This document shows, in pieces, positions 16,194 through 24,427 of a DNA stretch of 64,000 nt. The position numbers and the translations under genes are program-made. The notes beneath the pieces were generated by a model that was given only the letters and a program-made list of their open reading frames with translations, made no database searches and had not been told where the DNA came from. The DNA lies in assembly GCA_036666555.1 (NCBI GenBank), contig JAVWVS010000007.1:21402-85401 (forward strand). Direction: 5' to 3'. The DNA comes from UMGS1251 sp036666555. GTDB taxonomy: Bacteria > Bacillota > Clostridia > Lachnospirales > Lachnospiraceae. Position 1 is the stretch's first letter. Each line of letters opens with the position of its first letter.

Positions 16194-17420
16194 CTATTGA
16201 TTCTTTTGGAGTTCGGCCATTTTCATTGCGCGTACTTTTAAAGGAAGTCCGAACAAATTGATAAATCCTTCGGCATCATGATGGTCATACAATTCACCGG
16301 TGGTAAAACTTGCCAGAGATTCACTATATAAAGAATAAGGGGAAGTGGTTCCCGCTTTGATGATATTGCCCTTGTAAAGTTTAAATTTTACTTCTCCGGT
16401 GACACACTCTTGCGTTTTTTCAATGAAAGCTTGTACGGCTTCTCGGAGAGGTGTAAACCATTTTCCTTCATATACAATTTGAGATAATTTGTTTCCCATG
16501 TCTTTTTTCACTTCATAAGTAGCACGGTCTAGTACCAATTCTTCCAATTGCTGGTGTGCTTCCATCAAAATCGTACCGCCTGGCGTTTCATAAACACCAC
16601 GGGACTTCATTCCTACCACACGGTTCTCTACGATATCTACAATTCCTACCCCATGCTTTCCACCAAGCACATTTAATTTGGTGATAATTTCAGATACTTT
16701 GAGTGATTCTCCATTCAAAGTCTTCGGGACACCTTGCTCAAAGGACATAGTGACATATTCCCCTTGATCAGGTGCTTTTTCGGGAGACACTCCCAGCACC
16801 AGAAGATGGTCATAATTAGGTTCTACGGAAGGGTCTTCTAATTCTAAGCCTTCATGGCTGATATGCCATAAGTTGCGGTCACGGCTATAACTGGAACTGG
16901 CATCAAATGGCAAATCAATGCCATGTGCTTTGCAATATTCGATTTCATCTTCACGGGACTGCATGGTCCATACATCGGTCATTCTCCAAGGTGCAATAAT
17001 TTTCAAATCCGGAGCCAATGCTTTGATACCAAGTTCGAAACGAATCTGGTCATTTCCTTTTCCGGTTGCACCGTGGCAGATTGCGGTGGCATTTTCTTTT
17101 CTGGCAATTTCCACTAATTTTTTTGCGATTCCGGGACGCGCCATGGAAGTTCCTAATAAATACTTGTTTTCATAAATGGCATTGGCTTGTACACAAGGAA
17201 CGATATAATCATCACAGAATTCGTCAATAATATTTTCGATGTATAATTTTGAAGCGCCCGATAATTGAGCTCTTTCTTCCAATCCGTCTAATTCTTCTCC
17301 TTGTCCACAGTCGATGCAGCAGCAGATCACTTCATAATCAAAATTTTCCTTTAACCAAGGGATAATTGCGGTGGTATCTAATCCACCGGAATATGCTAAT
17401 ATCACTTTCTCTTTGCTCAT
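16194..17420 (-). CDS. argG: Argininosuccinate synthase
   Basis: Joins citrulline and aspartate with ATP to give argininosuccinate in arginine biosynthesis. The 408-residue length is normal. The ATP-binding P-loop AYSGGLDTT is at residues 9-17. Further landmarks are GKGNDQIRFE near 120 and SSYSRDRNLWHISHEG near 177. It is transcribed away from argC, and its promoter (TTGCAT at 17487-17492 and TATAGT at 17464-17469, minus strand) overlaps an ArgR-like box. argH and argF are not in the window. Confidence 0.97.
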   Translation of the reverse strand: MSKEKVILAYSGGLDTTAIIPWLKENFDYEVICCCIDCGQGEELDGLEERAQLSGASKLYIENIIDEFCDDYIVPCVQANAIYENKYLLGTSMARPGIAKKLVEIARKENATAICHGATGKGNDQIRFELGIKALAPDLKIIAPWRMTDVWTMQSREDEIEYCKAHGIDLPFDASSSYSRDRNLWHISHEGLELEDPSVEPNYDHLLVLGVSPEKAPDQGEYVTMSFEQGVPKTLNGESLKVSEIITKLNVLGGKHGVGIVDIVENRVVGMKSRGVYETPGGTILMEAHQQLEELVLDRATYEVKKDMGNKLSQIVYEGKWFTPLREAVQAFIEKTQECVTGEVKFKLYKGNIIKAGTTSPYSLYSESLASFTTGELYDHHDAEGFINLFGLPLKVRAMKMAELQKNQ

Positions 17421-17463
17421 GTAATATGCCTCCTAAATTTTATTTTTTTTCAACAATAAAATG

Positions 17464-17492
17464 ACTATACACCATTATACATAAATATGCAA
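17464..17492 (-). promoter_or_regulatory. argG promoter with overlapping ArgR-like box
   Basis: On the minus strand, TTGCAT (17487-17492), 17-base spacer, TATAGT (17464-17469). The sequence TGCATATTTATGTATA starting in the -35 box resembles the boxes in front of argC. ArgR control is inferred from the repeated, imperfectly palindromic TGCATAAT-type words and the gene content. Confidence 0.65.
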
Positions 17493-17581
17493 TAGAAAAA
17501 GTGAGATTAGTTTAAAAAGTGCATAATATAGTAGAAAATAGAATAAAATAAGAAATAAACGAATAAATATTAAAAAAGAGC

Positions 17582-17616
17582 TTGCATAATATACACTAAA
17601 GATGTATAATTATGCA
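17582..17616 (+). promoter_or_regulatory. argC promoter with two ArgR-like boxes
   Basis: TTGCAT at 17582-17587, 17-base spacer, TATAAT at 17605-17610. TGCATAATATACA (17583-17595) covers the -35 box and TGTATAATTATGCA (17603-17616), a near-palindrome, covers the -10 box. A further half-box TGCATAATATAG lies at 17520-17531. The placement fits repression by arginine-bound ArgR. Confidence 0.7.
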
Positions 17617-17659
17617 AATGTTTCCGTTTAATACGAGGATAAAAGAAAGGAATAAAAAG

Positions 17660-18700
17660 ATGATTAAAGTGGGAATTATAGGTTCCACCGGGTATGCCGG
17701 AGGAGAACTGGTACGCATTTTAACTACTCATAAAGAAGCACAAGTGAAGTGGTATGGTTCCAGAAGTTATATAGATAAAAAATATGCGCAGGTATATCAA
17801 AATATGTTTCAGATAGTAGATGCAGTTTGCATGGATGATAACATGGAAGAATTGGCAAAACAGGTAGATGTTATTTTTACGGCAACGCCACAGGGATTTT
17901 GTGCATCTTTGCTGAAGGAAGAAATATTGTCACAGACAAAGGTGATTGATTTAAGCGCAGATTTTCGTTTTCAAGATTTACAGACTTATGAAGCGTGGTA
18001 TGAAATGAAGCATCCAAGCCCTCAATTTATAAAGGAAGCAGTATATGGATGGTGCGAAGGCAACCGAGCCGCCATTCGGAAAGCAAGACTGGTTGCTAAC
18101 CCAGGATGCTATCCCACCTGCTCCATCTGCGCTATTTATCCCTTGGCGAAAGAAGGAATGATTGATATGAAAACCCTCATTATTGACGCCAAGTCGGGGA
18201 CTTCCGGAGCGGGAAGAGGAACGAAACTAGATAATTTATACTGTGAAGTAAATGAAAATATAAAGGCGTATGGCGTGACCACTCACCGGCATACTCCGGA
18301 AATTGAAGAGCAACTGGGATATGTGGCAAAGGAAGCCATTACCTTAAACTTTACGCCTCACTTGGTTCCTATGAACAGAGGCATTCTGGTGACTGCTTAT
18401 GCCGATTTGAAAAAAGAAGTCACCTATCAAGAAGTAAAAGCCATTTATGACACCTATTATCAAAAGGAAAAGTTTATTCGTGTATTAGAAGAAAACGTAT
18501 GTCCACAGACAAAATGGGTAGAGGGAAGCAATTATGTGGATGTGAATTTTAAAATTGATCAGCGAACGGGTAGAATCATTATGATGGGGGCACTGGACAA
18601 TTTAGTCAAAGGAGCGGCGGGACAGGCTGTGCAGAATATGAACCTGATGTTTGGCTGTAAGGAAAATGAAGGCCTGGAACTGGTTCCCATGTTCCCTTAA
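17660..18700 (+). CDS. argC: N-acetyl-gamma-glutamyl-phosphate reductase
   Basis: NADPH-dependent reduction of N-acetylglutamyl phosphate to the semialdehyde, third step of the acetylated arginine pathway. About 346 residues. The Rossmann signature GSTGYAGGELVRIL is near residues 8-21. The catalytic cysteine is in VANPGCYPT near residue 149. The ATG at 17660 has AAAGG about ten bases upstream and gives the standard N-terminus MIKVGIIG; an in-frame ATG at 17612 falls within the promoter. First gene of a run argC-GNAT-argJ-argB-argD. Confidence 0.96.
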   Translation: MIKVGIIGSTGYAGGELVRILTTHKEAQVKWYGSRSYIDKKYAQVYQNMFQIVDAVCMDDNMEELAKQVDVIFTATPQGFCASLLKEEILSQTKVIDLSADFRFQDLQTYEAWYEMKHPSPQFIKEAVYGWCEGNRAAIRKARLVANPGCYPTCSICAIYPLAKEGMIDMKTLIIDAKSGTSGAGRGTKLDNLYCEVNENIKAYGVTTHRHTPEIEEQLGYVAKEAITLNFTPHLVPMNRGILVTAYADLKKEVTYQEVKAIYDTYYQKEKFIRVLEENVCPQTKWVEGSNYVDVNFKIDQRTGRIIMMGALDNLVKGAAGQAVQNMNLMFGCKENEGLELVPMFP

Positions 18701-18736
18701 TAGAAATTCTGAGAAATGTTAGAAAGTGTGAAAAAG

Positions 18737-19183
18737 ATGATACGAACAATGAAAATAGAAGATTATGAGGAAGTATATCTACTATGGAAAAAGATTCATG
18801 GGTTTGGACTGCGCAGTGTGGATGACTCACAAGAGGGGATTGCACGTTTTTTAAAACGAAACCCTATGACCAGTATTGTGGCAGTGAAGGATGAAAAAAT
18901 TGTGGGTAGCATTTTGTGTGGACACGATGGAAGAAGAGGATGCTTTTATCATGTTTGTGTGGAGGAAAACTATCGACAGCAGGGAATTGGAACGGATATG
19001 GTCATCACTGCAATGGAAGCACTTCGAAAAGAACATATCAGCAAGGTGTCGCTGATTGCATTTGTGCAAAATGATGTGGGAAACAAGTTTTGGAATCAAA
19101 TTGGATGGACGCAAAGATTAGATTTGAATTATTACGAATTTACATTAAACAAAGAAAATATTACAGCCTTTAATCAAGCATAG
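18737..19183 (+). CDS. GNAT-family N-acetyltransferase in the arg operon
   Basis: Single-domain acetyltransferase of about 148 residues. The acetyl-CoA binding motif is ENYRQQGIGTDMV (R/Q-x-x-G-x-G/A type), and the C-terminal part FVQNDVGNKFWNQIGW is typical of RimI-like proteins. The start is uncertain: an in-frame ATG at 18716 also exists and neither has a strong ribosome site. It sits between argC and argJ with short gaps, so it is expressed with the arginine genes. A role as an auxiliary glutamate N-acetyltransferase is possible but is only suggested by position. Confidence 0.78.
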   Translation: MIRTMKIEDYEEVYLLWKKIHGFGLRSVDDSQEGIARFLKRNPMTSIVAVKDEKIVGSILCGHDGRRGCFYHVCVEENYRQQGIGTDMVITAMEALRKEHISKVSLIAFVQNDVGNKFWNQIGWTQRLDLNYYEFTLNKENITAFNQA

Positions 19184-19205
19184 GAGAACAGGGAGGACGA
19201 AAAAA

Positions 19206-20429
19206 ATGAAACAGATCATGGGCGGAGTAACCGCAGCAAAAGGATTTCAAGCAGCAGGAGTAGCAGCGGAAATTAAGTATCAAGGACGCAAAGATATGGC
19301 GGTGATTTATAGTACTGTTCCTTGTGTAGTGGCAGGAACATTTACTACCAACATAGTAAAAGCAGCACCGGTAAAATGGGATCAAGAAATTGTGAAACAT
19401 TCCAAGACTGCGCAAGTGATCATTGTGAATTCGGGTATTGCCAATGCTTGTACTGGTCAGGAAGGTTATGGGTATTGTGAGGAAACGGCTAAGGCAGCAG
19501 CACAAGCCATGCAAGTACATTGTGACGGGGTACTCATTGGATCCACGGGTGTCATAGGGAAACAACTTCCTATGGAGAAAGTTATCGCTGGAATTGCAAA
19601 ACTGGCGGAAGAAAAGACGGATTCCGTGGAAGCGGGAACAAAAGCAGCACAAGCAATCATGACCACGGATACCTGCGAAAAACAACTGGCGGTATCCATA
19701 GAGGTAGGTGGAAAAACAGTAACCATGGGTGGAATGGCAAAAGGTTCCGGCATGATTCACCCCAATATGTGCACCATGTTAAGTTTTTTGACTACAGATG
19801 CAGTCATTGGAAAAGAGACACTACAAAAAGCATTGAGTGAAGATATCGGGGACACTTATAATATGATTTCAGTAGATGGAGATACCTCTACCAATGATAC
19901 GGTTTTACTATTGGCAAATGGGTTGGCTCAAAATGAGGAAATAAAATATGGAACCGAAGCATATAAGGAATTTGTGAAAGGGCTACATACTTTAAATGAA
20001 TATCTGGCAAAAAAAATTGCTGGGGATGGAGAAGGAGCCACTGCTTTATTTGAAGTGATCGTGGTGGGGGCAAGTAGCAAAGAACAGGCAAAAATATTGA
20101 GCAAGGCCATTGTGACATCCAACTTAACAAAAACGGCAATTGCCGGACATGATGCAAACTGGGGGAGAATTCTTTGTGCCATGGGATATTCTGGAGTCAC
20201 TTTTAATCCGGAAAATGTAGACTTGTTTTTTCAGAGCAATGCCGGCAAGATTCAGATTGTGAAGAACGGAACAGCGGTGGATTATAGCGAAAAAGAGGCG
20301 GCAAAGATTCTTTCGCAAAAGGAAGTGACAGCCATTGCTGACATCAAAGAAGGAACACACCAAGCAACGGCATGGGGGTGTGATTTGACCCACGGATACA
20401 TTGATATTAATGCGGATTATCGAAGCTAA
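19206..20429 (+). CDS. argJ: Glutamate N-acetyltransferase / ornithine acetyltransferase
   Basis: Bifunctional enzyme that recycles the acetyl group from N-acetylornithine to glutamate and can also use acetyl-CoA. 407 residues. The proenzyme is cut into two chains before a conserved threonine; the site here reads MCTMLSFLTTDA near residue 190, with cysteine where alanine is common (ATML). Other landmarks are GGMAKGSGMIHPN just upstream and AGHDANWGR near 315. GGGAGG precedes the ATG. Third gene of the argC cluster. Confidence 0.96.
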   Translation: MKQIMGGVTAAKGFQAAGVAAEIKYQGRKDMAVIYSTVPCVVAGTFTTNIVKAAPVKWDQEIVKHSKTAQVIIVNSGIANACTGQEGYGYCEETAKAAAQAMQVHCDGVLIGSTGVIGKQLPMEKVIAGIAKLAEEKTDSVEAGTKAAQAIMTTDTCEKQLAVSIEVGGKTVTMGGMAKGSGMIHPNMCTMLSFLTTDAVIGKETLQKALSEDIGDTYNMISVDGDTSTNDTVLLLANGLAQNEEIKYGTEAYKEFVKGLHTLNEYLAKKIAGDGEGATALFEVIVVGASSKEQAKILSKAIVTSNLTKTAIAGHDANWGRILCAMGYSGVTFNPENVDLFFQSNAGKIQIVKNGTAVDYSEKEAAKILSQKEVTAIADIKEGTHQATAWGCDLTHGYIDINADYRS

Positions 20430-20455
20430 AAACCAGACAAGAAAGTAGGCGGAAT

Positions 20456-21355
20456 ATGACGAAAAACATGCAGAAATATTTGGATAAAGCAGAGGTATTG
20501 ATTGAAGCACTTCCCTACATCCAACGTTTTAACCGAAAAATCATAGTGGTAAAATACGGTGGCAGTGCCATGGTGGATGAAGAACTGAAAAAAAGAGTTA
20601 TTCAAGACGTGACGTTATTGAAACTGGTAGGGTTTAAACCAATCATTGTCCACGGCGGTGGGAAGGAAATCAGTAAGTGGGTAGAAAAAGTAGGCATGAC
20701 TGCGGAATTTGTCAATGGATTACGAGTTACAGATGCCCAGACTATGGAAGTGGCAGAAATGGTGCTTGGAAAAGTCAATAAAAGTCTGGTACAACTGGTA
20801 GAAGAATTGGGTGTACGGGCAATTGGCATTAGTGGAAAAGATGGCGGGCTATTAAAGGTGGAGAAAAAACTGTCTGATGGTCAGGATATTGGTTTTGTAG
20901 GAGATATTACGAAAGTGAATACGGAAATTTTATATGATTTATTAGAAAAAGATTTCATTCCCATCATATGCCCCGTAGGATTGGATTCAGAATTCCAGAC
21001 GTATAATGTCAATGCAGATGATGCGGCATGTGCTATTGCACGGGCAATGAATGCAGAAAAACTGGCATTTTTAACAGATATTGAAGGCGTATACAAAGAT
21101 CCAAAGGATGCAGAAACATTGATTTCCGAATTGACAGCAGCAGAAGCAAATCAATTGATGGAAAATGGAAACATTGGTGGCGGCATGCTTCCGAAACTTC
21201 AAAATTGTGTGGATGCAGTGGAAAATGGAGTGGCCAGAGTACATATTTTAGATGGACGTATTCCACATTGTCTGTTGCTTGAAATCTTTACCAATCAAGG
21301 AATTGGAACTGCTATTTTAAAGGAATCAGAAAGTAGGTTTTATGATGGAAAATAA
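20456..21355 (+). CDS. argB: Acetylglutamate kinase
   Basis: Phosphorylates N-acetylglutamate, the committed step of the pathway. 299 residues, amino-acid kinase fold. VVKYGGSAM near residue 30 and IVHGGGKEIS near 64 bind ATP and substrate, and GGGMLPKL near 242 is the conserved C-terminal site. The N-terminal helix before the kinase core (about 20 residues) is the type found in arginine-inhibited hexameric forms, so feedback inhibition is plausible. The 3' end overlaps argD by 14 bases, indicating translational coupling. Confidence 0.96.
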   Translation: MTKNMQKYLDKAEVLIEALPYIQRFNRKIIVVKYGGSAMVDEELKKRVIQDVTLLKLVGFKPIIVHGGGKEISKWVEKVGMTAEFVNGLRVTDAQTMEVAEMVLGKVNKSLVQLVEELGVRAIGISGKDGGLLKVEKKLSDGQDIGFVGDITKVNTEILYDLLEKDFIPIICPVGLDSEFQTYNVNADDAACAIARAMNAEKLAFLTDIEGVYKDPKDAETLISELTAAEANQLMENGNIGGGMLPKLQNCVDAVENGVARVHILDGRIPHCLLLEIFTNQGIGTAILKESESRFYDGK

Positions 21356-22535
21356 AAGATATAGGGAAGAAGTAGGGCAGGCACTGGTGCATACTTATAA
21401 TCCATTCCCAGTAGTGCTTGAGCATGGCGAGGGGGGTTATCTTTATGATACAGAGGGAAAGGAATATTTAGATTATGCAGCAGGATATGCGGTTTCTTCT
21501 TTAGGGTATCATAATACAGAACTGGGAGAGGCATTAAAGAAACAAATCGATCAATTGTTTCACACTTCGAATTTGTATTATCACACTGTGACCAAGGATG
21601 CGGCGGAGAGCTTGAAACGAATTACTCAGATGGACCGTATCTTTTTTACCAATAGCGGCGGAGAAGCAGTGGAGGGGGCGTTAAAAGCAGCAAGAAAATA
21701 TGCCTATACAAAGAAAAGTGGGCGAACTCAATTCATTGCTATGAAAGAGTCCTTTCATGGACGAAGTTTGGGTGCATTGTCAGTAACTGGACATGATGCA
21801 TATCGAGCACCTTTTGAGCCACTTGTTCCCGGGGTGCAATTTGCTACATTCAATGATTTAGATAGTGTCCGAGCATTGATTACCGACCAGACTTGTGCCA
21901 TTATTTTAGAACCGGTGCAGGGAGAAGGAGGAATATATCCAGCTACAAAGGAGTTTATGGTAGGAATCCGCAAGTTGTGCAAGGAACACTCTATTTTGAT
22001 GATTTGTGATGAGGTACAATGTGGAATGGGACGTACCGGTTCTTGGTTTGCGTGGCAAGGGTATGAGGTGAAACCGGATATCATGACCATGGCGAAGGCG
22101 ATTGGAAGTGGAATTCCGGTAGGTGCATTTGCTATGACCGAGCAAGTTGCCAAGTATTCGCTTACACCGGGGGACCATGGAACGACCTATGGTGGTAATC
22201 CTTTGGCTTGTGCGGCGGTAAAGAAAACGGTGGAAATATTTGAACAAGAACAGTTGGTGGAACATGTAAAGCAGGTAACACCTTATTTAGAACAAGAATT
22301 AGACAAAATAGTGGCAGAATTTGATTGCGTTTCATCCAGACACGGACAAGGGATGATGCAAGGAATCACCGTGACTAAGCCAATGAGTACCATTGTGAAT
22401 GCAGCACTTGACGAAGGGTTATTGCTGATTGGCGCAGGCGCTGATGTCATTCGGTTTGTGCCTCCTTTGATTATTACAGAAACACAGGTAGATGAAATGA
22501 TTCAAAAATTAAAAAAGGCACTGCAAAGAGGATAA
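21342..22535 (+). CDS. argD: Acetylornithine aminotransferase
   Basis: PLP-dependent class III aminotransferase that converts N-acetylglutamate semialdehyde to N-acetylornithine. 397 residues. FFTNSGGEAVEGALKAAR near residue 102 binds the cofactor phosphate. CDEVQCGMGRTG near 222 contains the PLP-contacting aspartate. The Schiff-base lysine is in MTMAKAIGSGIPVGAF near 250. The start (ATGATG at 21342) lies within argB. Last gene of the arginine run; argF, argH and argR are not seen here. Confidence 0.95.
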   Translation: MMENKRYREEVGQALVHTYNPFPVVLEHGEGGYLYDTEGKEYLDYAAGYAVSSLGYHNTELGEALKKQIDQLFHTSNLYYHTVTKDAAESLKRITQMDRIFFTNSGGEAVEGALKAARKYAYTKKSGRTQFIAMKESFHGRSLGALSVTGHDAYRAPFEPLVPGVQFATFNDLDSVRALITDQTCAIILEPVQGEGGIYPATKEFMVGIRKLCKEHSILMICDEVQCGMGRTGSWFAWQGYEVKPDIMTMAKAIGSGIPVGAFAMTEQVAKYSLTPGDHGTTYGGNPLACAAVKKTVEIFEQEQLVEHVKQVTPYLEQELDKIVAEFDCVSSRHGQGMMQGITVTKPMSTIVNAALDEGLLLIGAGADVIRFVPPLIITETQVDEMIQKLKKALQRG

Positions 22536-22604
22536 AAACAGCATAGATACCCAATCGTTGGATATACTAAAATAAAGTTTACATCTAATTTTAGGAGGAA
22601 TACA

Positions 22605-23036
22605 ATGATTGGGTTTTTAATTGCATTATTATCGGGAGCGCTGATGAGTATACAAGGTGTATTCAATACACAGATTACAAAGACAACGGGAATGTGGGTG
22701 TCGAATGTATGGGTACAATTCAGCGCATTTGTGCTTTGCATTGTGGTATGGGCATTGATGGGAAGGGATAGTTTGGTGACCATAACAAAAGTGGAACCAA
22801 AATACATGTTATTGGGTGGAATCATTGGTGCAGGAATTACATGGACGGTTATTAAAAGTATGGAGCAATTAGGGCCTGCGAAAGCAGCACTTTTAATTGT
22901 AATTTCACAGTTAATTATTGCTTATGCCATTGAGCTTTTGGGATGGTTTGGTGTAGAGCAGCAGCCGTTGGACTGGAAGAAAGTGGGAGGCATGATAGTT
23001 GCACTTGCTGGGGTGACAATTTTTCAGTGGAAATGA
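22605..23036 (+). CDS. DMT-superfamily transporter, YdcZ/DUF606 type
   Basis: Membrane protein of 143 residues with about five hydrophobic segments. The N-terminal pattern SGALMSIQGVFNTQITK is characteristic of the short YdcZ (DUF606) branch of drug/metabolite transporters, which often work as dimers. The C-terminal end GGMIVALAGVTIFQWK matches the family. GGAGG precedes the ATG. It stands alone between argD and comEA. The substrate is unknown. Confidence 0.85.
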   Translation: MIGFLIALLSGALMSIQGVFNTQITKTTGMWVSNVWVQFSAFVLCIVVWALMGRDSLVTITKVEPKYMLLGGIIGAGITWTVIKSMEQLGPAKAALLIVISQLIIAYAIELLGWFGVEQQPLDWKKVGGMIVALAGVTIFQWK

Positions 23037-23037
23037 G

Positions 23038-23066
23038 TTGTATTTTGAAGAAAAGTCCGTTACAAT
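23038..23066 (+). promoter_or_regulatory. Promoter of comEA
   Basis: TTGTAT at 23038-23043, 17-base spacer, TACAAT at 23061-23066, overlapping the stop codon of the upstream transporter gene. Confidence 0.6.
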
Positions 23067-23123
23067 AGAAGTGTCTAGCATAAAGGGGGTATCCTATGTT
23101 TTCAAAACATATGGGAGGATTTT

Positions 23124-23726
23124 ATGCGTAGAAAAAAAGAAAAACAGTATTGCTTTTTTGTGAGTGTGGTACTTCTTTTGAGTGTTCTATTATTTGGCTG
23201 TATGAAAAAGGAACCGGTTGCTTTAAAAGAAACAAAGATGAAAGAAAAGCAGACGAATCAAGAGACGAGGAAGACCAAAGAACCAAAGACAATTATGGTA
23301 GATGTTTGTGGTGCGGTGAACATACCGGGGGTATATGAACTACCTATGGGAAGCAGACTTTTTGAGGCAGTGAAAAAAGCGGGAGGCATGACGGAAGTGG
23401 CGGCTTCTGCCTATTTAAACCAAGCGGTTGTGCTAAAAGACGGAGAACAGATTTATGTGCCTACAACCGAAGAAGTAGTGAAGAATGAGGCACCATCCGA
23501 AGAAGGATTACAAGGCGATACAGGGAAAAGCGGGCAGGTGAATTTGAATACGGCCAGCAAAGAGGAACTGATGACCCTAACCGGAATTGGAGAAGCAAAA
23601 GCGGAAAGTATTATTGCATATCGGAAAGAACATGGAGGATTTCAGACCACGGATGAATTGAAGCAGATTCCGGGGATTAAGGATGCCATATTTAATAAGA
23701 TGAAAGAGCAGATTACAATTAAATGA
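23124..23726 (+). CDS. comEA: ComEA-type DNA-binding competence protein
   Basis: Membrane-anchored DNA receptor for natural transformation, 200 residues. A hydrophobic N-terminal segment ends in LLFGC, so it is either a lipoprotein or a signal anchor. It is followed by a charged linker, an SLBB domain (VDVCGAVNIPGVYELPMGS, about 55-110), and a C-terminal pair of helix-hairpin-helix motifs (VNLNTASKEELMTLTGIGEA and the following LKQIPGIKD). HhH motifs bind double-stranded DNA. comEC lies 3 kb downstream, separated from it by a two-component system and a lipoprotein. The 3' end overlaps the frame of the response regulator. Confidence 0.92.
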   Translation: MRRKKEKQYCFFVSVVLLLSVLLFGCMKKEPVALKETKMKEKQTNQETRKTKEPKTIMVDVCGAVNIPGVYELPMGSRLFEAVKKAGGMTEVAASAYLNQAVVLKDGEQIYVPTTEEVVKNEAPSEEGLQGDTGKSGQVNLNTASKEELMTLTGIGEAKAESIIAYRKEHGGFQTTDELKQIPGIKDAIFNKMKEQITIK

Positions 23727-23737
23727 GGGAGATAAGC

Positions 23738-24427
23738 ATGGGAAAAAAAGTATTAGTAGTAGATGATGAAAAATTAATTGTAAAAGGGATTCGTTTCAGC
23801 TTAGAACAAGATGGAATGGAAGTTGATTGTGCATATGACGGAGCAGAGGCCATTGAACTGGCAAAAGCAAACGAGTATGATTTACTTTTATTGGACGTCA
23901 TGTTACCTAAATTTGATGGATTTGAAGTATGCCAACAGATTCGTGATTTTTCCGATGTTCCAATTGTTATGTTGACAGCAAAAGGCGATGATATGGATAA
24001 GATTCTTGGTTTGGAATATGGAGCAGATGATTACATAACGAAGCCATTTAATATTCTGGAAGTGAAAGCGCGAATTAAAGCAATTATGCGCCGTACCGGA
24101 AAGAAAGAAGCGGATATAGAGAAGAATAAGACGATTGAAAAAGGAGATATGAGTATTGATTGTGAAAGCCGTAGAATTTTTATTGGAGAAAAAGAAATCA
24201 ATTTAACTGCGAAAGAATTTGATCTTTTAGAACTTTTGGCAAGTAATCCAAACAAAGTGTACAGTAGAGAGAACCTTTTGAATATTGTATGGGGATATGA
24301 GTATCCCGGTGATGCAAGAACAGTGGACGTGCATGTGAGAAGATTGCGGGAAAAAATAGAAACCAATCCAAGTGATCCAAAGTATGTATATACAAAGTGG
24401 GGAGTTGGTTACTATTTTAGGGGGTAA
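23738..24427 (+). CDS. OmpR/PhoB-family response regulator
   Basis: About 229 residues. The receiver domain has VVDDEKLIVKG at the N-terminus, the phosphoacceptor aspartate in LLLLDVMLPKFDG near residue 53, MLTAKGD near 81 and the lysine in DDYITKPFN near 103. The C-terminal winged helix contains LTAKEFDLLELLASNP and ends with RTVDVHVRRLREKIE. The ATG at 23738 follows GAGGGAGA; an in-frame ATG at 23723 is less well placed. It is directly followed by its cognate sensor kinase. It resembles WalR/PhoP-like regulators, but the target genes cannot be read from the window. Confidence 0.94.
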   Translation: MGKKVLVVDDEKLIVKGIRFSLEQDGMEVDCAYDGAEAIELAKANEYDLLLLDVMLPKFDGFEVCQQIRDFSDVPIVMLTAKGDDMDKILGLEYGADDYITKPFNILEVKARIKAIMRRTGKKEADIEKNKTIEKGDMSIDCESRRIFIGEKEINLTAKEFDLLELLASNPNKVYSRENLLNIVWGYEYPGDARTVDVHVRRLREKIETNPSDPKYVYTKWGVGYYFRG

